A DNA stretch of 64,000 nt, taken from assembly GCF_004337505.1 (NCBI RefSeq), contig NZ_SJZI01000002.1:352379-416378 (forward strand), in the 5' to 3' direction. Of this stretch, positions 24,165 to 32,000 are shown in pieces; position 1 is the stretch's first letter; every line of letters begins with the position of its first letter. Below the pieces are notes generated by a model that worked only from the letters and a program-made list of their open reading frames with translations, ran no database searches and was not told where the DNA came from. Source of the stretch: Flaviaestuariibacter flavus. Its GTDB lineage: Bacteria > Bacteroidota > Bacteroidia > Chitinophagales > Chitinophagaceae. Made by a program: the position numbers and the translations under genes.

Positions 24165-25415
24165 ATGGATCAGCAATCGATCAAAAACAGGTTCGGCATT
24201 ATCGGCAACTCTCCCGCCCTCAACTACGCGCTCCAGGTAGCCACCCAGGTGGCCAACACCGACCTCACGGTGCTGATCAACGGGGAGAGCGGCGTGGGCA
24301 AGGAAGCCTTTTCGCACATCATTCATTCTCTTTCGGGGCGCAAGCACAACCCGTTTATCGCGGTCAACTGCGGCGCCATCCCCGAAGGCACCATCGACTC
24401 GGAATTGTTCGGCCATGAAAAAGGCTCTTTCACCGGAGCGGTCGACAGCCGCAAGGGTTATTTCGAAACGGTGAACGGCGGCACCATCTTCCTCGACGAA
24501 ATCGGCGAGATGCCCCTCGGCACCCAGGCGCGCCTGCTGCGCGTGCTGGAGACGGGGGAGTTTATCCGCGTGGGTTCTTCGAAGGTGCAGAAGACGGATG
24601 TGCGTGTGATTGCCGCCACCAACCGCGACCTGCTGCAGCAGGTGCAGGCCGGCAAGTTCCGCGAAGACCTGTACTATCGCCTTAACACCGTTCCCATCCG
24701 CGTGCCGGCCCTCCGCGACCGCAAGGAAGACATCCCGCTGCTGTTCCGCAAGTTCGTGGTCGACTTCGCCGAGCGCTACAAAACCACGCCGGTACAGCTC
24801 GACGACGCCGCGCGGCAGCGTCTCTCCCAGTATACCTGGCCGGGCAACGTACGCGAGCTGAAAAATATCGCCGAGCAGATCTCGGTGCTGGCCTCCGAAA
24901 AGCTGGTAACGGCGCAGGAGCTGACGCGCTTTATTCCCGAGGCCAACATGAACCGCCTGCCGGTGCTGGCAGCGGGTGTGCACAGCAATGAAGGCGCCTT
25001 TGGCAACGAGCGCGAGATCCTGTACAAGCTGTTCTTCGATATGAAGCGCGACGTGACGGAGCTCAAGAAGCTTTTTGCCGATATGCTGCAGAACCCCGGT
25101 GCGGCGGCGCAGCATGCCGGCCTCTTCCGCGAGCTGCAGGACATTCAGCCGGTGCACCACCACGACGACGGGCCGGTGCAGCCGGTGCTGGTCCCCCACA
25201 ACCCCGGCATCCCCGTGCAGCCCGTCATCCTCCACGACGACATCCACCACCACGAGGAAGTGGAGGAAAGCCTCAATATCATGGACAAGGAAAAAGAGCT
25301 GATCGTAAAGGCACTAAAGAAACACAAGAACAAGCGAAAAGACGCGGCTTCCGACCTTGGCATTTCCGAGCGGACGCTGTACCGGAAGCTGAAAGAATAC
25401 AATATCGACGAATAG
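24165..25415 (+). CDS. Sigma-54-dependent transcriptional activator without receiver domain
   Basis: 416 residues. The AAA+ domain starts almost at the N-terminus: Walker A GESGVGKEAF, GHEKGSFTGAV (GAFTGA loop with Ser in place of Ala), Walker B GGTIFLDEIGEM, sensor/arginine finger regions VIAATNRDL and FREDLYYRLNTVPI, TWPGNVREL. A helical, His/Asp/Pro-rich linker (about residues 325-375, many HH and HHHDD groups) precedes a Fis-type HTH (KRKDAASDLGISERTLYRKLKEY). There is no receiver or PAS domain, so the signal input is unknown; the His-rich linker is unusual. It sits between miaB and lptE, a gene order I recognise from Bacteroidota. Confidence 0.93.
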   Translation: MDQQSIKNRFGIIGNSPALNYALQVATQVANTDLTVLINGESGVGKEAFSHIIHSLSGRKHNPFIAVNCGAIPEGTIDSELFGHEKGSFTGAVDSRKGYFETVNGGTIFLDEIGEMPLGTQARLLRVLETGEFIRVGSSKVQKTDVRVIAATNRDLLQQVQAGKFREDLYYRLNTVPIRVPALRDRKEDIPLLFRKFVVDFAERYKTTPVQLDDAARQRLSQYTWPGNVRELKNIAEQISVLASEKLVTAQELTRFIPEANMNRLPVLAAGVHSNEGAFGNEREILYKLFFDMKRDVTELKKLFADMLQNPGAAAQHAGLFRELQDIQPVHHHDDGPVQPVLVPHNPGIPVQPVILHDDIHHHEEVEESLNIMDKEKELIVKALKKHKNKRKDAASDLGISERTLYRKLKEYNIDE

Positions 25416-25416
25416 T

Positions 25417-25531
25417 GGGGTAACGGGGTGATGTGCTGATGGGGTAATCACCTTTTTCCAACCGATTTATGCAATCCGACATTTGCAGTTTATTAGCACA
25501 TTACCCCATCACCCCATTATCCCATTCGACT
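25417..25531. repeat. Inverted pair of 8-bp tandem phrases (GGGGTAAT family)
   Basis: The left arm (25417-25448) reads ggggtaac, ggggtgat, gtgctgat, ggggtaat. The right arm (25492-25523 and beyond) reads attagcac, attacccc, atcacccc, attatccc. It is related to the element at 10372-10492, and lies between the sigma-54 gene stop and the lptE start. Confidence 0.85.
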
Positions 25532-25545
25532 TAGTTTTACACGGC

Positions 25546-26073
25546 ATGCGCAACTATAAAAAAATCGGTTTCCTGATCGCAATCGTGGCACTGATCGCGG
25601 GCACGACCTTCCTCAGCTCCTGCGGGGTATACAGCTTCCGCGACGTGTCGATACCCGACACGGTGAAGTCGGTGCAGATTGCGCCGATCGTGAACCGCGC
25701 GCCCTATGTGAACACGCAGCTCGCCGGCAACCTCACCGACCGCCTGCGCCGTAAGATCCAGAACCAGACCAGGCTCCGCGTATCGAACGACCCCGGCGCC
25801 GACCTCGTGGTCAATGCGACCATTACCGATTATTCCCTCAGCACGTCGGGCGTAAGCAGCACCGGTGCCTCGCTCAACCGTCTCACCGTCACGGTTCAGG
25901 TAAGTGTCACCAAGGGGCGCGATCCCGCCGCGCCGCCGCAGGAGTATACGCTGTCGCGGCCGTTCGATTTCCAGGCCACCAAGTCGCTGCAGGATGCGGA
26001 GCGGGAACTGTTTGAAGAAATCGTCCGCGGCCTCACCGACGATATTTTCAACCGCCTTTTTTCGAATTGGTAA
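25546..26073 (+). CDS. lptE: LPS assembly lipoprotein LptE-like
   Basis: 175 residues from the ATG at 25546. The signal peptide FLIAIVALIAGTTFLSSC ends with a lipobox, so the mature protein starts CGVYSFRDVSIPDTVKSVQI, the usual start of LptE-family proteins. The later part VVNATITDYSLSTSGVSSTG and RLTVTVQVSV fits the DUF/LptE beta-sandwich. LptE plugs the LptD translocon that inserts LPS into the outer membrane. It is preceded by the phrase repeat and follows the sigma-54 gene. A TAGTTTTA box lies upstream. Confidence 0.88.
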   Translation: MRNYKKIGFLIAIVALIAGTTFLSSCGVYSFRDVSIPDTVKSVQIAPIVNRAPYVNTQLAGNLTDRLRRKIQNQTRLRVSNDPGADLVVNATITDYSLSTSGVSSTGASLNRLTVTVQVSVTKGRDPAAPPQEYTLSRPFDFQATKSLQDAERELFEEIVRGLTDDIFNRLFSNW

Positions 26074-26094
26074 GATTGACCGTAATTTGGCGCC

Positions 26095-26898
26095 ATGGCA
26101 GCGCCGATGAACATTCTTTCCGAATCGCTTTTGCAAAAATCCTTTGCTGAATGCACGCCTGCCGAGATCGCGCAGCTGACCGAGCAGTATCCGTATTTCG
26201 CGCCGGCGCACTTCATGTTGCTGAAAAAGCTGGACCCAGCCACGGAAGAATACCGGCGCTATTACCAGAAGGCGCTGCTTTATTACCACGATCCTGTTTC
26301 GTTTGAATTCTTTCTCAACCGCGATATAGCGGTGCTCCCCGAAGAGGAGACCGCGTCTGCCCCGGCGCCGATCGAGCTTCCGGACTTCGGGCCGACATCG
26401 ATCGAGGAGCACGCCATCGCTACGCCGGAAGAGGAACTGGAAGCAGCCGAAACCGGCGATCCGGATGCCACCGACGCGCCCCTCCCCGGTCTCAACGAGA
26501 TCGATCTCAATGCCCCTCCTACCGGCGACATTTCTTTTGAGCCTTATCATACGGTCGACTATTTCGCTTCGCAGGGTATCAAGCTGTCGCAAGCTGATTT
26601 CGGCACCGACAAATTCGGCAAGCAGCTCAAAAGCTTTACCGAGTGGCTCAAGACGATGAAGCGCGTTCAGCCCACCGAAACCACGGAAGCAGGAAATGAG
26701 CACCGCTCCGATGCGCGCGTGGAAGGCATGGCCGGCAAGTCGGTACGCGAATCGGAGATCGTTACCGAGTCGATGGCCGAAGTGTGGCTGAAGCAGGGAA
26801 ACAAGGCGAAAGCCCAGGAGATCTACCGGAAATTAAGTTTGCTCTATCCGGCAAAAAGCGCTTATTTTGCAGACAAAATCAATACGTTAAACGACTGA
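26095..26898 (+). CDS. TPR-like helical protein of unknown function
   Basis: 267 residues; an alternative ATG at 26107 gives MNILSES. The N-terminal half contains YPYFAPAHFMLLKKLDPATEEYRRYYQKALLYYHDP, a helical repeat-like unit. The middle is acidic (about residues 80-135, EEET, EEHAIATPEEELEAAETGDPD). The C-terminal part ends SMAEVWLKQGNKAKAQEIYRKLSLLYPAKSAYFADKI, a single TPR-like hairpin. It has no signal peptide. Position between lptE and secG is a gene order I recognise from Bacteroidota; function unknown. Confidence 0.8.
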   Translation: MAAPMNILSESLLQKSFAECTPAEIAQLTEQYPYFAPAHFMLLKKLDPATEEYRRYYQKALLYYHDPVSFEFFLNRDIAVLPEEETASAPAPIELPDFGPTSIEEHAIATPEEELEAAETGDPDATDAPLPGLNEIDLNAPPTGDISFEPYHTVDYFASQGIKLSQADFGTDKFGKQLKSFTEWLKTMKRVQPTETTEAGNEHRSDARVEGMAGKSVRESEIVTESMAEVWLKQGNKAKAQEIYRKLSLLYPAKSAYFADKINTLND

Positions 26899-26899
26899 C

Positions 26900-27235
26900 A
26901 TGACCACCTTATTCATCATACTCATTATCCTGGCTAGTGTGATCCTCGGCTTTTTCGTGCTGGTGCAGAACCCCAAGGGCGGCGGCCTTGCCGGCTCCGT
27001 AGGCGGTTTCTCCAACCAGTTCATGGGTGTGAAGCAAACGACCGACGTACTCGAAAAAGGCACCTGGGTTTGTGCCGCTGTGATCGCACTGCTGTGCATC
27101 TTCTCGAAGGTGTTCATCGGCGACAGCCGCAGCAACGAAGCCGGCCTGGAAAACATCGGTACCGGCCCGGTATCGCGCCCTGCTCCCAAAAACACCACGA
27201 CCCTCCCCGGTGCACAGCCTGGTCCCACCAAGTAA
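26900..27235 (+). CDS. secG: Preprotein translocase subunit SecG
   Basis: 111 residues. SecG fold: first helix FIILIILASVILGFFVLVQNPKGGGLAGSVGGF (about residues 4-36), the QNPKGGGL signature, then the second helix WVCAAVIALLCIFSKVFIG (about 56-74). The C-terminal tail is Pro/Ser-rich and poorly conserved. It forms part of the SecYEG channel in the inner membrane. It starts directly after the TPR-like gene (1 nt) and ends before a terminator. Confidence 0.94.
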   Translation: MTTLFIILIILASVILGFFVLVQNPKGGGLAGSVGGFSNQFMGVKQTTDVLEKGTWVCAAVIALLCIFSKVFIGDSRSNEAGLENIGTGPVSRPAPKNTTTLPGAQPGPTK

Positions 27236-27264
27236 GCGCCGGCCCTAACATAATCTTAGGAAAA

Positions 27265-27292
27265 GCCCCGCCACACCGGCAGGGTTTTTTTA
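27265..27292 (+). terminator. Intrinsic terminator after secG
   Basis: Stem ccccgcc/ggcaggg with one C-A mismatch and a T7 run, 30 nt downstream of secG. Confidence 0.65.
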
Positions 27293-27308
27293 TTTACTTT
27301 ACCCCGGT

Positions 27309-28343
27309 ATGAGACGCATCCTGCTCCTGATCTTCCTGGTTCTTTTCCTGGCCGCCATCGGCGCCGCCTGGATCCTCCTTGGCCCCGGCACCGGCTTCGA
27401 AGGCCGGAAGGGCACCCTTTACATCAGCTCCGCTGCGCCTACGCGGGAAGCCGTGCTCGACTCGATCGGGAAGCGACAGATCGTGCGCTCGCCACGGGCT
27501 TTCCAGTGGCTGGCATCACGCCTCGGTTACTGGGGCCGCATCCACCCCGGCAAATACGAATTCAGCGAAGGCACCAGCCTGCTGACCATTGTCCGCACCC
27601 TGCGCAACGGCACCCAGACACCGGTGAAGCTGACCATCAAAAAGCTGCGCACACCCGGCGACCTCGCGGAAATCGTGGGGAATAAGTTTGAAATGGACTC
27701 GGCGCAATTCATGGCCTTCTTCCGCAACCCCGATTCGATGGCGGCTTTCAAGGTGACGCCCGACAAGGCCATGACGCTCATCTTCCCGGATACCTATACC
27801 TACAACTGGACCGCCGGTCCGCGCCAGGTGCTGCGCAAGCTGGCCGATGTAGCCGCGGGCTTCTGGACCAACGAGCGCCTCGATAAAGCAAAGAAACTCG
27901 GCCTGAGCAAGGAAGATGCCTATACCCTCGCCTCGATCGTGGAAGAAGAAACCAATGCACAGGAAGAGAAAGGAAATATTGCTTCGGTGTACCTCAACCG
28001 GATGCATAAAGGGATGCGCCTCCAGGCCGACCCGACCGTAAAATACGCGGTGGGAGATTTCAGCATCACGCGGGTGCTGCAGGTGCACACGGCCGTGGCA
28101 TCGCCCTTCAATACTTACCAGGTAACCGGCCTGCCGCCGGGCCCGATCTGCACCCCGCAACGGAAAACTATCGACGCGGTGCTGGATTCCCCGAAGACGG
28201 ACTACCTGTTCTTCGTTGCCAACCCCGAAAAGCCCGGCACGCACACCTTTACGGCCACCTATGGCGAGCACCTTGCGAACGCAAAGGCCTACCACCAGGC
28301 GCTCGACGAGCGTGCGCAAAAAAACAAATCTTCCGAACGCTGA
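27309..28343 (+). CDS. mltG: Endolytic peptidoglycan transglycosylase MltG (YceG-like)
   Basis: 344 residues. A single N-terminal helix (LLIFLVLFLAAIGAAWILL) anchors it in the inner membrane. A LysM-like segment follows with IHPGKYEFSEGTSLLTIVRTLRNG. The catalytic Glu lies in LASIVEEETNAQEEKGNIASVYLNRMHKGMRLQADPTVKYA, the YceG signature. It cleaves nascent glycan strands to terminate them. The stop overlaps the yihY start in ATGA-type fashion (TGATG), indicating translational coupling. Confidence 0.94.
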   Translation: MRRILLLIFLVLFLAAIGAAWILLGPGTGFEGRKGTLYISSAAPTREAVLDSIGKRQIVRSPRAFQWLASRLGYWGRIHPGKYEFSEGTSLLTIVRTLRNGTQTPVKLTIKKLRTPGDLAEIVGNKFEMDSAQFMAFFRNPDSMAAFKVTPDKAMTLIFPDTYTYNWTAGPRQVLRKLADVAAGFWTNERLDKAKKLGLSKEDAYTLASIVEEETNAQEEKGNIASVYLNRMHKGMRLQADPTVKYAVGDFSITRVLQVHTAVASPFNTYQVTGLPPGPICTPQRKTIDAVLDSPKTDYLFFVANPEKPGTHTFTATYGEHLANAKAYHQALDERAQKNKSSER

Positions 28344-29281
28344 TGGCCATCCCGACCTCATTCCGCAGACGCTTTCCCGGCCGGCGCCCCATCAACCGGG
28401 TGATCGAGGGCTCGAAGAACGCCTATGTGCCGGGTATCCGCCACTTCAGTCTCTTTGAGCTGACACGCGCCTTCGGGCGGCAGCTGCAACGCACCAGCCT
28501 GCCGGAGCGGGCGGCGGCTATCTCGTTTAATGTTTTCATGGCCATTCCGCCCACGCTGCTCTTCCTCTTTACGCTCGTGCCGCTGCTGCCGATCTCGCGC
28601 CAGTTTACCCGCGAACTTTTCGGCATCATCCGCGATATTGTTCCAGGTGAAAAGAACAACTCGGTCATTATCGGGTTTCTCCGCGACTTCCTCCAGCGTC
28701 CGCGGAACGGACTGCTTTCCTTTGGCCTCGTATTGGCTTTGTTCTTCTCCAGTAACGCCATGATGGGCATCCTGCGCTCATTTGATAAGAACTATGAGGG
28801 TTTTGCACATACCTCGGGCCTCCAGAAGCGGAAGACCGCGCTGCGGCTGACGATGATTTTCTTTGTGACCATCTTTGTATGTGTGCTGCTGCTCATTGCC
28901 CAGCGCGGCGTGCTCAAATGGGTCGGCATCGAAAACCAGAATGTCCGCGACATCATTTCAAGCACCCGCTGGATCGTGATCCTGGGGCTCATTTTCTGGT
29001 CCGTATCTTTCATTTATAGGCACGGCCCTGCGGTTTCCAAAAAGTGGCCGCTGGTGACACCCGGCTCGGTATTCGCAACGTCGCTGATGGTGCTTGCCTC
29101 CTTCCTGGTGAGCATCTGGGCTAATAATTTCTCGAACTACAACAAGCTCTACGGATCGGTGAGCGCGGTTTTCATCCTCATGTCGCTCATATTCGTCAAC
29201 TCGCTGGTATTGCTGCTCGGCTTTGAGCTGAATGTGACCCTGCTGAACCTGCGCAAGCAAAAGGGAATTGAAAATCCATGA
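28343..29281 (+). CDS. YihY/BrkB family membrane protein
   Basis: 312 residues. The family signature is visible: an N-terminal cytosolic part, then PERAAAISFNVFMAIPPTLLFLFTLVPLLPI, LLSFGLVLALFFSSNAMMGILRSFDKNY, LTMIFFVTIFVCVLLLIAQRG, WIVILGLIFWSVSFIYRHGP, VFATSLMVLASFLVSIWANNF and ILMSLIFVNSLVLLLGFELN, giving six helices. Function is unsettled (once called RNase BN, which is wrong). It overlaps mltG by 1 nt. Confidence 0.92.
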   Translation: MAIPTSFRRRFPGRRPINRVIEGSKNAYVPGIRHFSLFELTRAFGRQLQRTSLPERAAAISFNVFMAIPPTLLFLFTLVPLLPISRQFTRELFGIIRDIVPGEKNNSVIIGFLRDFLQRPRNGLLSFGLVLALFFSSNAMMGILRSFDKNYEGFAHTSGLQKRKTALRLTMIFFVTIFVCVLLLIAQRGVLKWVGIENQNVRDIISSTRWIVILGLIFWSVSFIYRHGPAVSKKWPLVTPGSVFATSLMVLASFLVSIWANNFSNYNKLYGSVSAVFILMSLIFVNSLVLLLGFELNVTLLNLRKQKGIENP

Positions 29282-29337
29282 GCGGCGGGATGCCGTAGTG
29301 ATTCTTTTCCGATCTTAGGGAATACAAAATACACAAC

Positions 29338-29937
29338 ATGAAAAAGAGCGGAATGTTCCTGTTCCTTGCCGCCATCGTGGCCATCGTCGCCTTCCGGGGC
29401 ATAGATGAACTGCCTATCGGCGCCAGCCTCCCCAAAGCCGATGTAAAGCTGAAAGACATCAGCGGCAAGTCGGTTTCGCTGAAAGAAGCCGCGAAGGAAA
29501 ACGGGTTGCTGGTAATGTTCAGCTGCAACACCTGCCCCTATGTGATCAGGAACCAGGAGCGCACCGTGGCGCACTGCAACTATGCACTCGACAAGAAGAT
29601 CGGTGTGGTGCTGATCAACTCCAACGAGGCGCAGCGCAGCGATGCCGACTCCTATGACGCGATGAAAGAATACGCAAAAGAGCAAGCCTACAAATGGCAT
29701 TACGTGGTGGACGAGAAATCAGCCCTGGCCGATGCCTTCGGTGCAAAGAGAACACCGGAGTGCTTCCTCTTCGACAAAAGCGGTAAACTGGTGTACCATG
29801 GCGCCATCGACAACAATCCCGATGCTTCCGGTGTAACGCGCAAGCACCTCCGGATCGCGATGGACGAAATGCTTGCCGGTAAAGATGTTTCACAAAAAAC
29901 CTCCAACTCCGTCGGTTGCTCGATCAAGCGGATCTGA
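29338..29937 (+). CDS. Thioredoxin-fold redoxin, periplasmic
   Basis: 199 residues. An N-terminal signal or anchor (MKKSGMFLFLAAIVAIVAFRG) precedes a redoxin/AhpC-TSA-like domain. The thiol site is MFSCNTCPYVIRNQERTV (CxxC at about residues 62-65). The later cis-Pro region is FGAKRTPECFLFDKSGKLVYHGAIDN. It resembles the DUF899/alkyl hydroperoxide-type thiol proteins. A terminator follows, shared with the convergent TlpA-like gene. Confidence 0.85.
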   Translation: MKKSGMFLFLAAIVAIVAFRGIDELPIGASLPKADVKLKDISGKSVSLKEAAKENGLLVMFSCNTCPYVIRNQERTVAHCNYALDKKIGVVLINSNEAQRSDADSYDAMKEYAKEQAYKWHYVVDEKSALADAFGAKRTPECFLFDKSGKLVYHGAIDNNPDASGVTRKHLRIAMDEMLAGKDVSQKTSNSVGCSIKRI

Positions 29938-29953
29938 TAAATTGAATTCAATG

Positions 29954-29979
29954 AAAAAGCCGGCGATGAGCCGGCTTTT
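29954..29979. terminator. Bidirectional intrinsic terminator
   Basis: Arms aaaagccggc and gccggctttt around GATGA. It overlaps the stop codon of the minus-strand TlpA-like gene. Confidence 0.85.
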
Positions 29980-30478
29980 ATAATTTCGAAGCTTTAATAA
30001 GCATCTTTTTCAATTCCTTTTCAAACGCTTCTTTTGAAACACCTTCTTCATAGAAACTCCGGTAGGCTGTTGCCCGGTTGATGAACAGCGTCGCCGGGAT
30101 GGCCCCCGACCACTTGGGGTCGACACGTGGGCAAAAGAGGTCGGCATTGGTTTCATCGAGAAAGTAGACCGGGGCTGTGAAGCCGCGCTTTTTTGCAAAG
30201 GCGCCCACTTTCGCATAATCCTCCGGCATGTCGAGCGATACCAGGAGGAGGCGTACACCGGCTTTTTCATACTTCTTTACCAGACCCTGGAAATACGGAA
30301 TCTCCTTGACGCATGGCGCGCAGAACGTGGCCCAGAAATTCACGACGGTCGGACGGTCGGATTCAGCGATCATTTTCTCGAGCGCGTCGATCTTCACTTT
30401 CGGCACAGAGCTTTGTGCGCCGGCGCCCAGCGAGAACAGCAGCAAGGCCGCCAGTATGATATTATTAATCTGTTTCAT
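29978..30478 (-). CDS. TlpA-like thiol-disulfide oxidoreductase
   Basis: 166 residues from the ATG at 30476-30478; a longer frame to 30577 overlaps trmH and does not resemble a signal. Signal peptide KQINNIILAALLLFSLGAGAQ, then the thioredoxin active site FWATFCAPCVKEIPYFQ (CxxC). It would reduce or isomerise disulfides in the periplasm. It overlaps the 3' end of trmH by 14 nt on the same strand, so translation is probably coupled. Confidence 0.85.
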   Translation of the reverse strand: MKQINNIILAALLLFSLGAGAQSSVPKVKIDALEKMIAESDRPTVVNFWATFCAPCVKEIPYFQGLVKKYEKAGVRLLLVSLDMPEDYAKVGAFAKKRGFTAPVYFLDETNADLFCPRVDPKWSGAIPATLFINRATAYRSFYEEGVSKEAFEKELKKMLIKASKL

Positions 30479-31058
30479 CTTGCAATCCCCATTGTTGCGC
30501 CAGCTGCGCCTGCAGCGCCGTTGGCAGTTTTGATTCGGCGTAATGCCCCGCAGCCGACTTTTGCCGGAAAGCTTCATAGAGCGTTACGGCACAGGCCACG
30601 CTGATGTTCAGCGACTGGATCATCCCCAGCTGCGGAATGATGAAATTTCCATCGGCATGTGCCAGCAACTCCTCGCTTACGCCCGCATGTTCATTTCCGA
30701 ACACAAGGGCAGCCGGAATCGTCAGGTCAGTGTCGTATAAACTTACGGCATCCGAACTCAGGTGTGTTGTTAAAATCCTTCCGTAGCGTTTCCGGAGTTC
30801 GGCTACACAGGCATCGGTGTCTGTAAACTGGTGAACGGTAAGCCACTTGTTGGCGCTGCTCGAGCTGCGGTCGCCCCACTTCTTGTGGCGGGGAATTTTG
30901 GTATTCAAAACGTAGATCTCCTGCACCCCTACCGCATCACAGCTCCGCATGACCGCGGAGATGTTGTGGGGGTCGAAAACGTTTTCCAATACGATGGTGA
31001 GGTTGTCCTGGCGTTTGGCCAGCACGGCTTCGATCTTAGCACGGCGTTCGGGGGTCAT
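30465..31058 (-). CDS. trmH: tRNA (guanosine(18)-2'-O)-methyltransferase TrmH-like
   Basis: 197 residues, SpoU/SPOUT family. Motif 1 is VFDPHNISAVMRSCDAVGVQEIYVL, motif 2 is ALVFGNEHAGVSEELLAHAD, motif 3 is IPQLGMIQSLNISVACAVTLYEAF, the three TrmH signatures in order. It methylates the 2'-O of G18 in tRNA D-loops. The N-terminal extension with RRAKIEAVLAKRQDNLTIVLENV fits TrmH and not RlmB. Upstream lies the tRNA-Pro gene on the other strand. Confidence 0.9.
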   Translation of the reverse strand: MTPERRAKIEAVLAKRQDNLTIVLENVFDPHNISAVMRSCDAVGVQEIYVLNTKIPRHKKWGDRSSSSANKWLTVHQFTDTDACVAELRKRYGRILTTHLSSDAVSLYDTDLTIPAALVFGNEHAGVSEELLAHADGNFIIPQLGMIQSLNISVACAVTLYEAFRQKSAAGHYAESKLPTALQAQLAQQWGLQDETD

Positions 31059-31109
31059 AGCCCTGCAAAGAAAATCTTTGTCGGTTGATTTTGAATTGAC
31101 TATTTCCCT

Positions 31110-31117
31110 TAAATTTG
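31110..31117 (+). promoter_or_regulatory. -7 promoter element TAAATTTG for tRNA-Pro
   Basis: TAAATTTG about 46 nt before the tRNA 5' end, with TTTG at 31090-31093 as a candidate -33 element. Confidence 0.5.
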
Positions 31118-31163
31118 CACCCCGTCAATGGAACAACGCAAGGCGTTTTATTGAATCCCGGTT

Positions 31164-31237
31164 CGGGTGGTGGCGCAGCCCGGTAGCGCACTTGCATGGG
31201 GTGCAAGGGGTCGCTGGTTCGAATCCAGTCCACCCGA
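31164..31237 (+). tRNA. tRNA-Pro, anticodon GGG
   Basis: 74 nt. The acceptor stem cgggtgg pairs with ccacccg at 31230-31236, discriminator A at 31237. The D stem is gcgc/gcgc, the anticodon stem cttgc/gcaag with loop atggggt (anticodon GGG), and the T stem ctgg/ccag with loop ttcgaat. CCA is not encoded. A terminator follows. Its 3' part is repeated downstream. Confidence 0.93.
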
Positions 31238-31245
31238 CGAACAGT

Positions 31246-31277
31246 AAAAAAGCTCTGAAGAAATTCGGAGCTTTTTT
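31246..31277 (+). terminator. Intrinsic terminator of tRNA-Pro (first of three copies)
   Basis: Stem aaaaaagctc/gagctttttt extended by tgaa/ttcg around a GAAA loop. Identical copies lie at 31359-31390 and 31472-31503. Confidence 0.85.
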
Positions 31278-31282
31278 CATTT

Positions 31283-31350
31283 CCCGGTGCGCCCGGTAGC
31301 GCATCCCGCCTGTGGCGGGAGGGTCGCTGGTTCGAATCCAGTCCACCCGA
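31283..31350 (+). pseudogene. Damaged tRNA-Pro copy 1 (5' acceptor lost, anticodon arm replaced)
   Basis: It retains a shortened D arm (gcgc ccggta gcgc), the T arm and the 3' acceptor strand ccacccga. The 5' acceptor strand cgggtgg is missing and the anticodon arm is replaced by the palindrome tcccgcctgtggcggga. It cannot form a normal acceptor stem, so a functional tRNA is unlikely. Confidence 0.8.
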
Positions 31351-31395
31351 CGAACAGTAAAAAAGCTCTGAAGAAATTCGGAGCTTTTTTCATTT

Positions 31396-31463
31396 CCCGG
31401 TGCGCCCGGTAGCGCATCCCGCCTGTGGCGGGAGGGTCGCTGGTTCGAATCCAGTCCACCCGA
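31396..31463 (+). pseudogene. Damaged tRNA-Pro copy 2
   Basis: Same structure as the copy at 31283-31350 with the same palindrome in place of the anticodon arm. Confidence 0.8.
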
Positions 31464-31503
31464 CGAACAGTAAAAAAGCTCTGAAGAAATTCGGAGCTTT
31501 TTT

Positions 31504-31848
31504 CATTTACCGGTGCGCCTCGAAGACTACCGCTAATAAAATTGAATAGTCGTTTCGATGAACGCTGAAGAAAACAGGCGAGCAACCAAGTTTTTCAAAA
31601 TGCGTTCTGATTCATTTTTGGATCGATCAGCAGAATGGGAAACTGTCAGCGCAAACCGGCAGGCAGGAAAAAAAAATGAACCGGAACGACTTCTAACTAT
31701 AAAGGTTTCATTGTAATTTATTTTTCCCGGCCCGCATCCGCTACCGATTCACCGTCATTTTTCCTCAAATGAAACCGGGCTGCGCGCAACTCACCGCCAG
31801 TTTTCCAGATCAGGTGTTACCCTTATCAGACATTTAACAAATTATTTA
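31504..31848. other. Intergenic region downstream of the tRNA array
   Basis: A/T-richer than the genes around it. No gene, repeat or RNA is supported here. Its last part precedes the SusC promoter box. Confidence 0.5.
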
Positions 31849-31856
31849 TAGTTTTG
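31849..31856 (+). promoter_or_regulatory. -7 promoter element TAGTTTTG for the SusC operon
   Basis: TAGTTTTG lies 144 nt upstream of the SusC ATG, implying a leader of about 140 nt. No terminator hairpin or riboswitch fold was recognised in that leader. Confidence 0.5.
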
Positions 31857-32000
31857 TACGCGATTGCTTATGCGTAATTGGCTTATGCACCCTTGATCTA
31901 AAAACTGCCTGAGAATCCAACTAAACACGGTGCATTTCCATACCCATTACAATTGATTACTTTTTTGATTGCTCTTATTAACATTTAGAAAACCGCTTCT

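Larger units (their letters stand above)
31238..31503 (+). repeat. 113-bp tandem repeat of tRNA 3' half plus terminator
   Basis: The unit (31238-31350 and 31351-31463, then a partial third from 31464) contains the terminator followed by a damaged tRNA-Pro copy. The period is exactly 113 bp, measured between successive ccacccga ends at 31237, 31350 and 31463. The third terminator is followed by divergence after ttcattt. Units 1 and 2 appear identical. Confidence 0.9.

Noticed and set aside
23247-25253. 668-codon open frame antisense to miaB and the sigma-54 activator
   Set aside because: His/Val/Leu-rich composition typical of antisense reading; both sense genes have unmistakable motifs.
31238-31503. 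CRISPR-like array
   Set aside because: The units are adjacent without variable spacers and contain tRNA and terminator parts; no cas gene is near.
31036-31585. Minus-strand frames reading WTGFEPAT/MDWIRTSDP-type peptides
   Set aside because: These are translations of the tRNA-Pro and its repeats, a well known annotation artefact.
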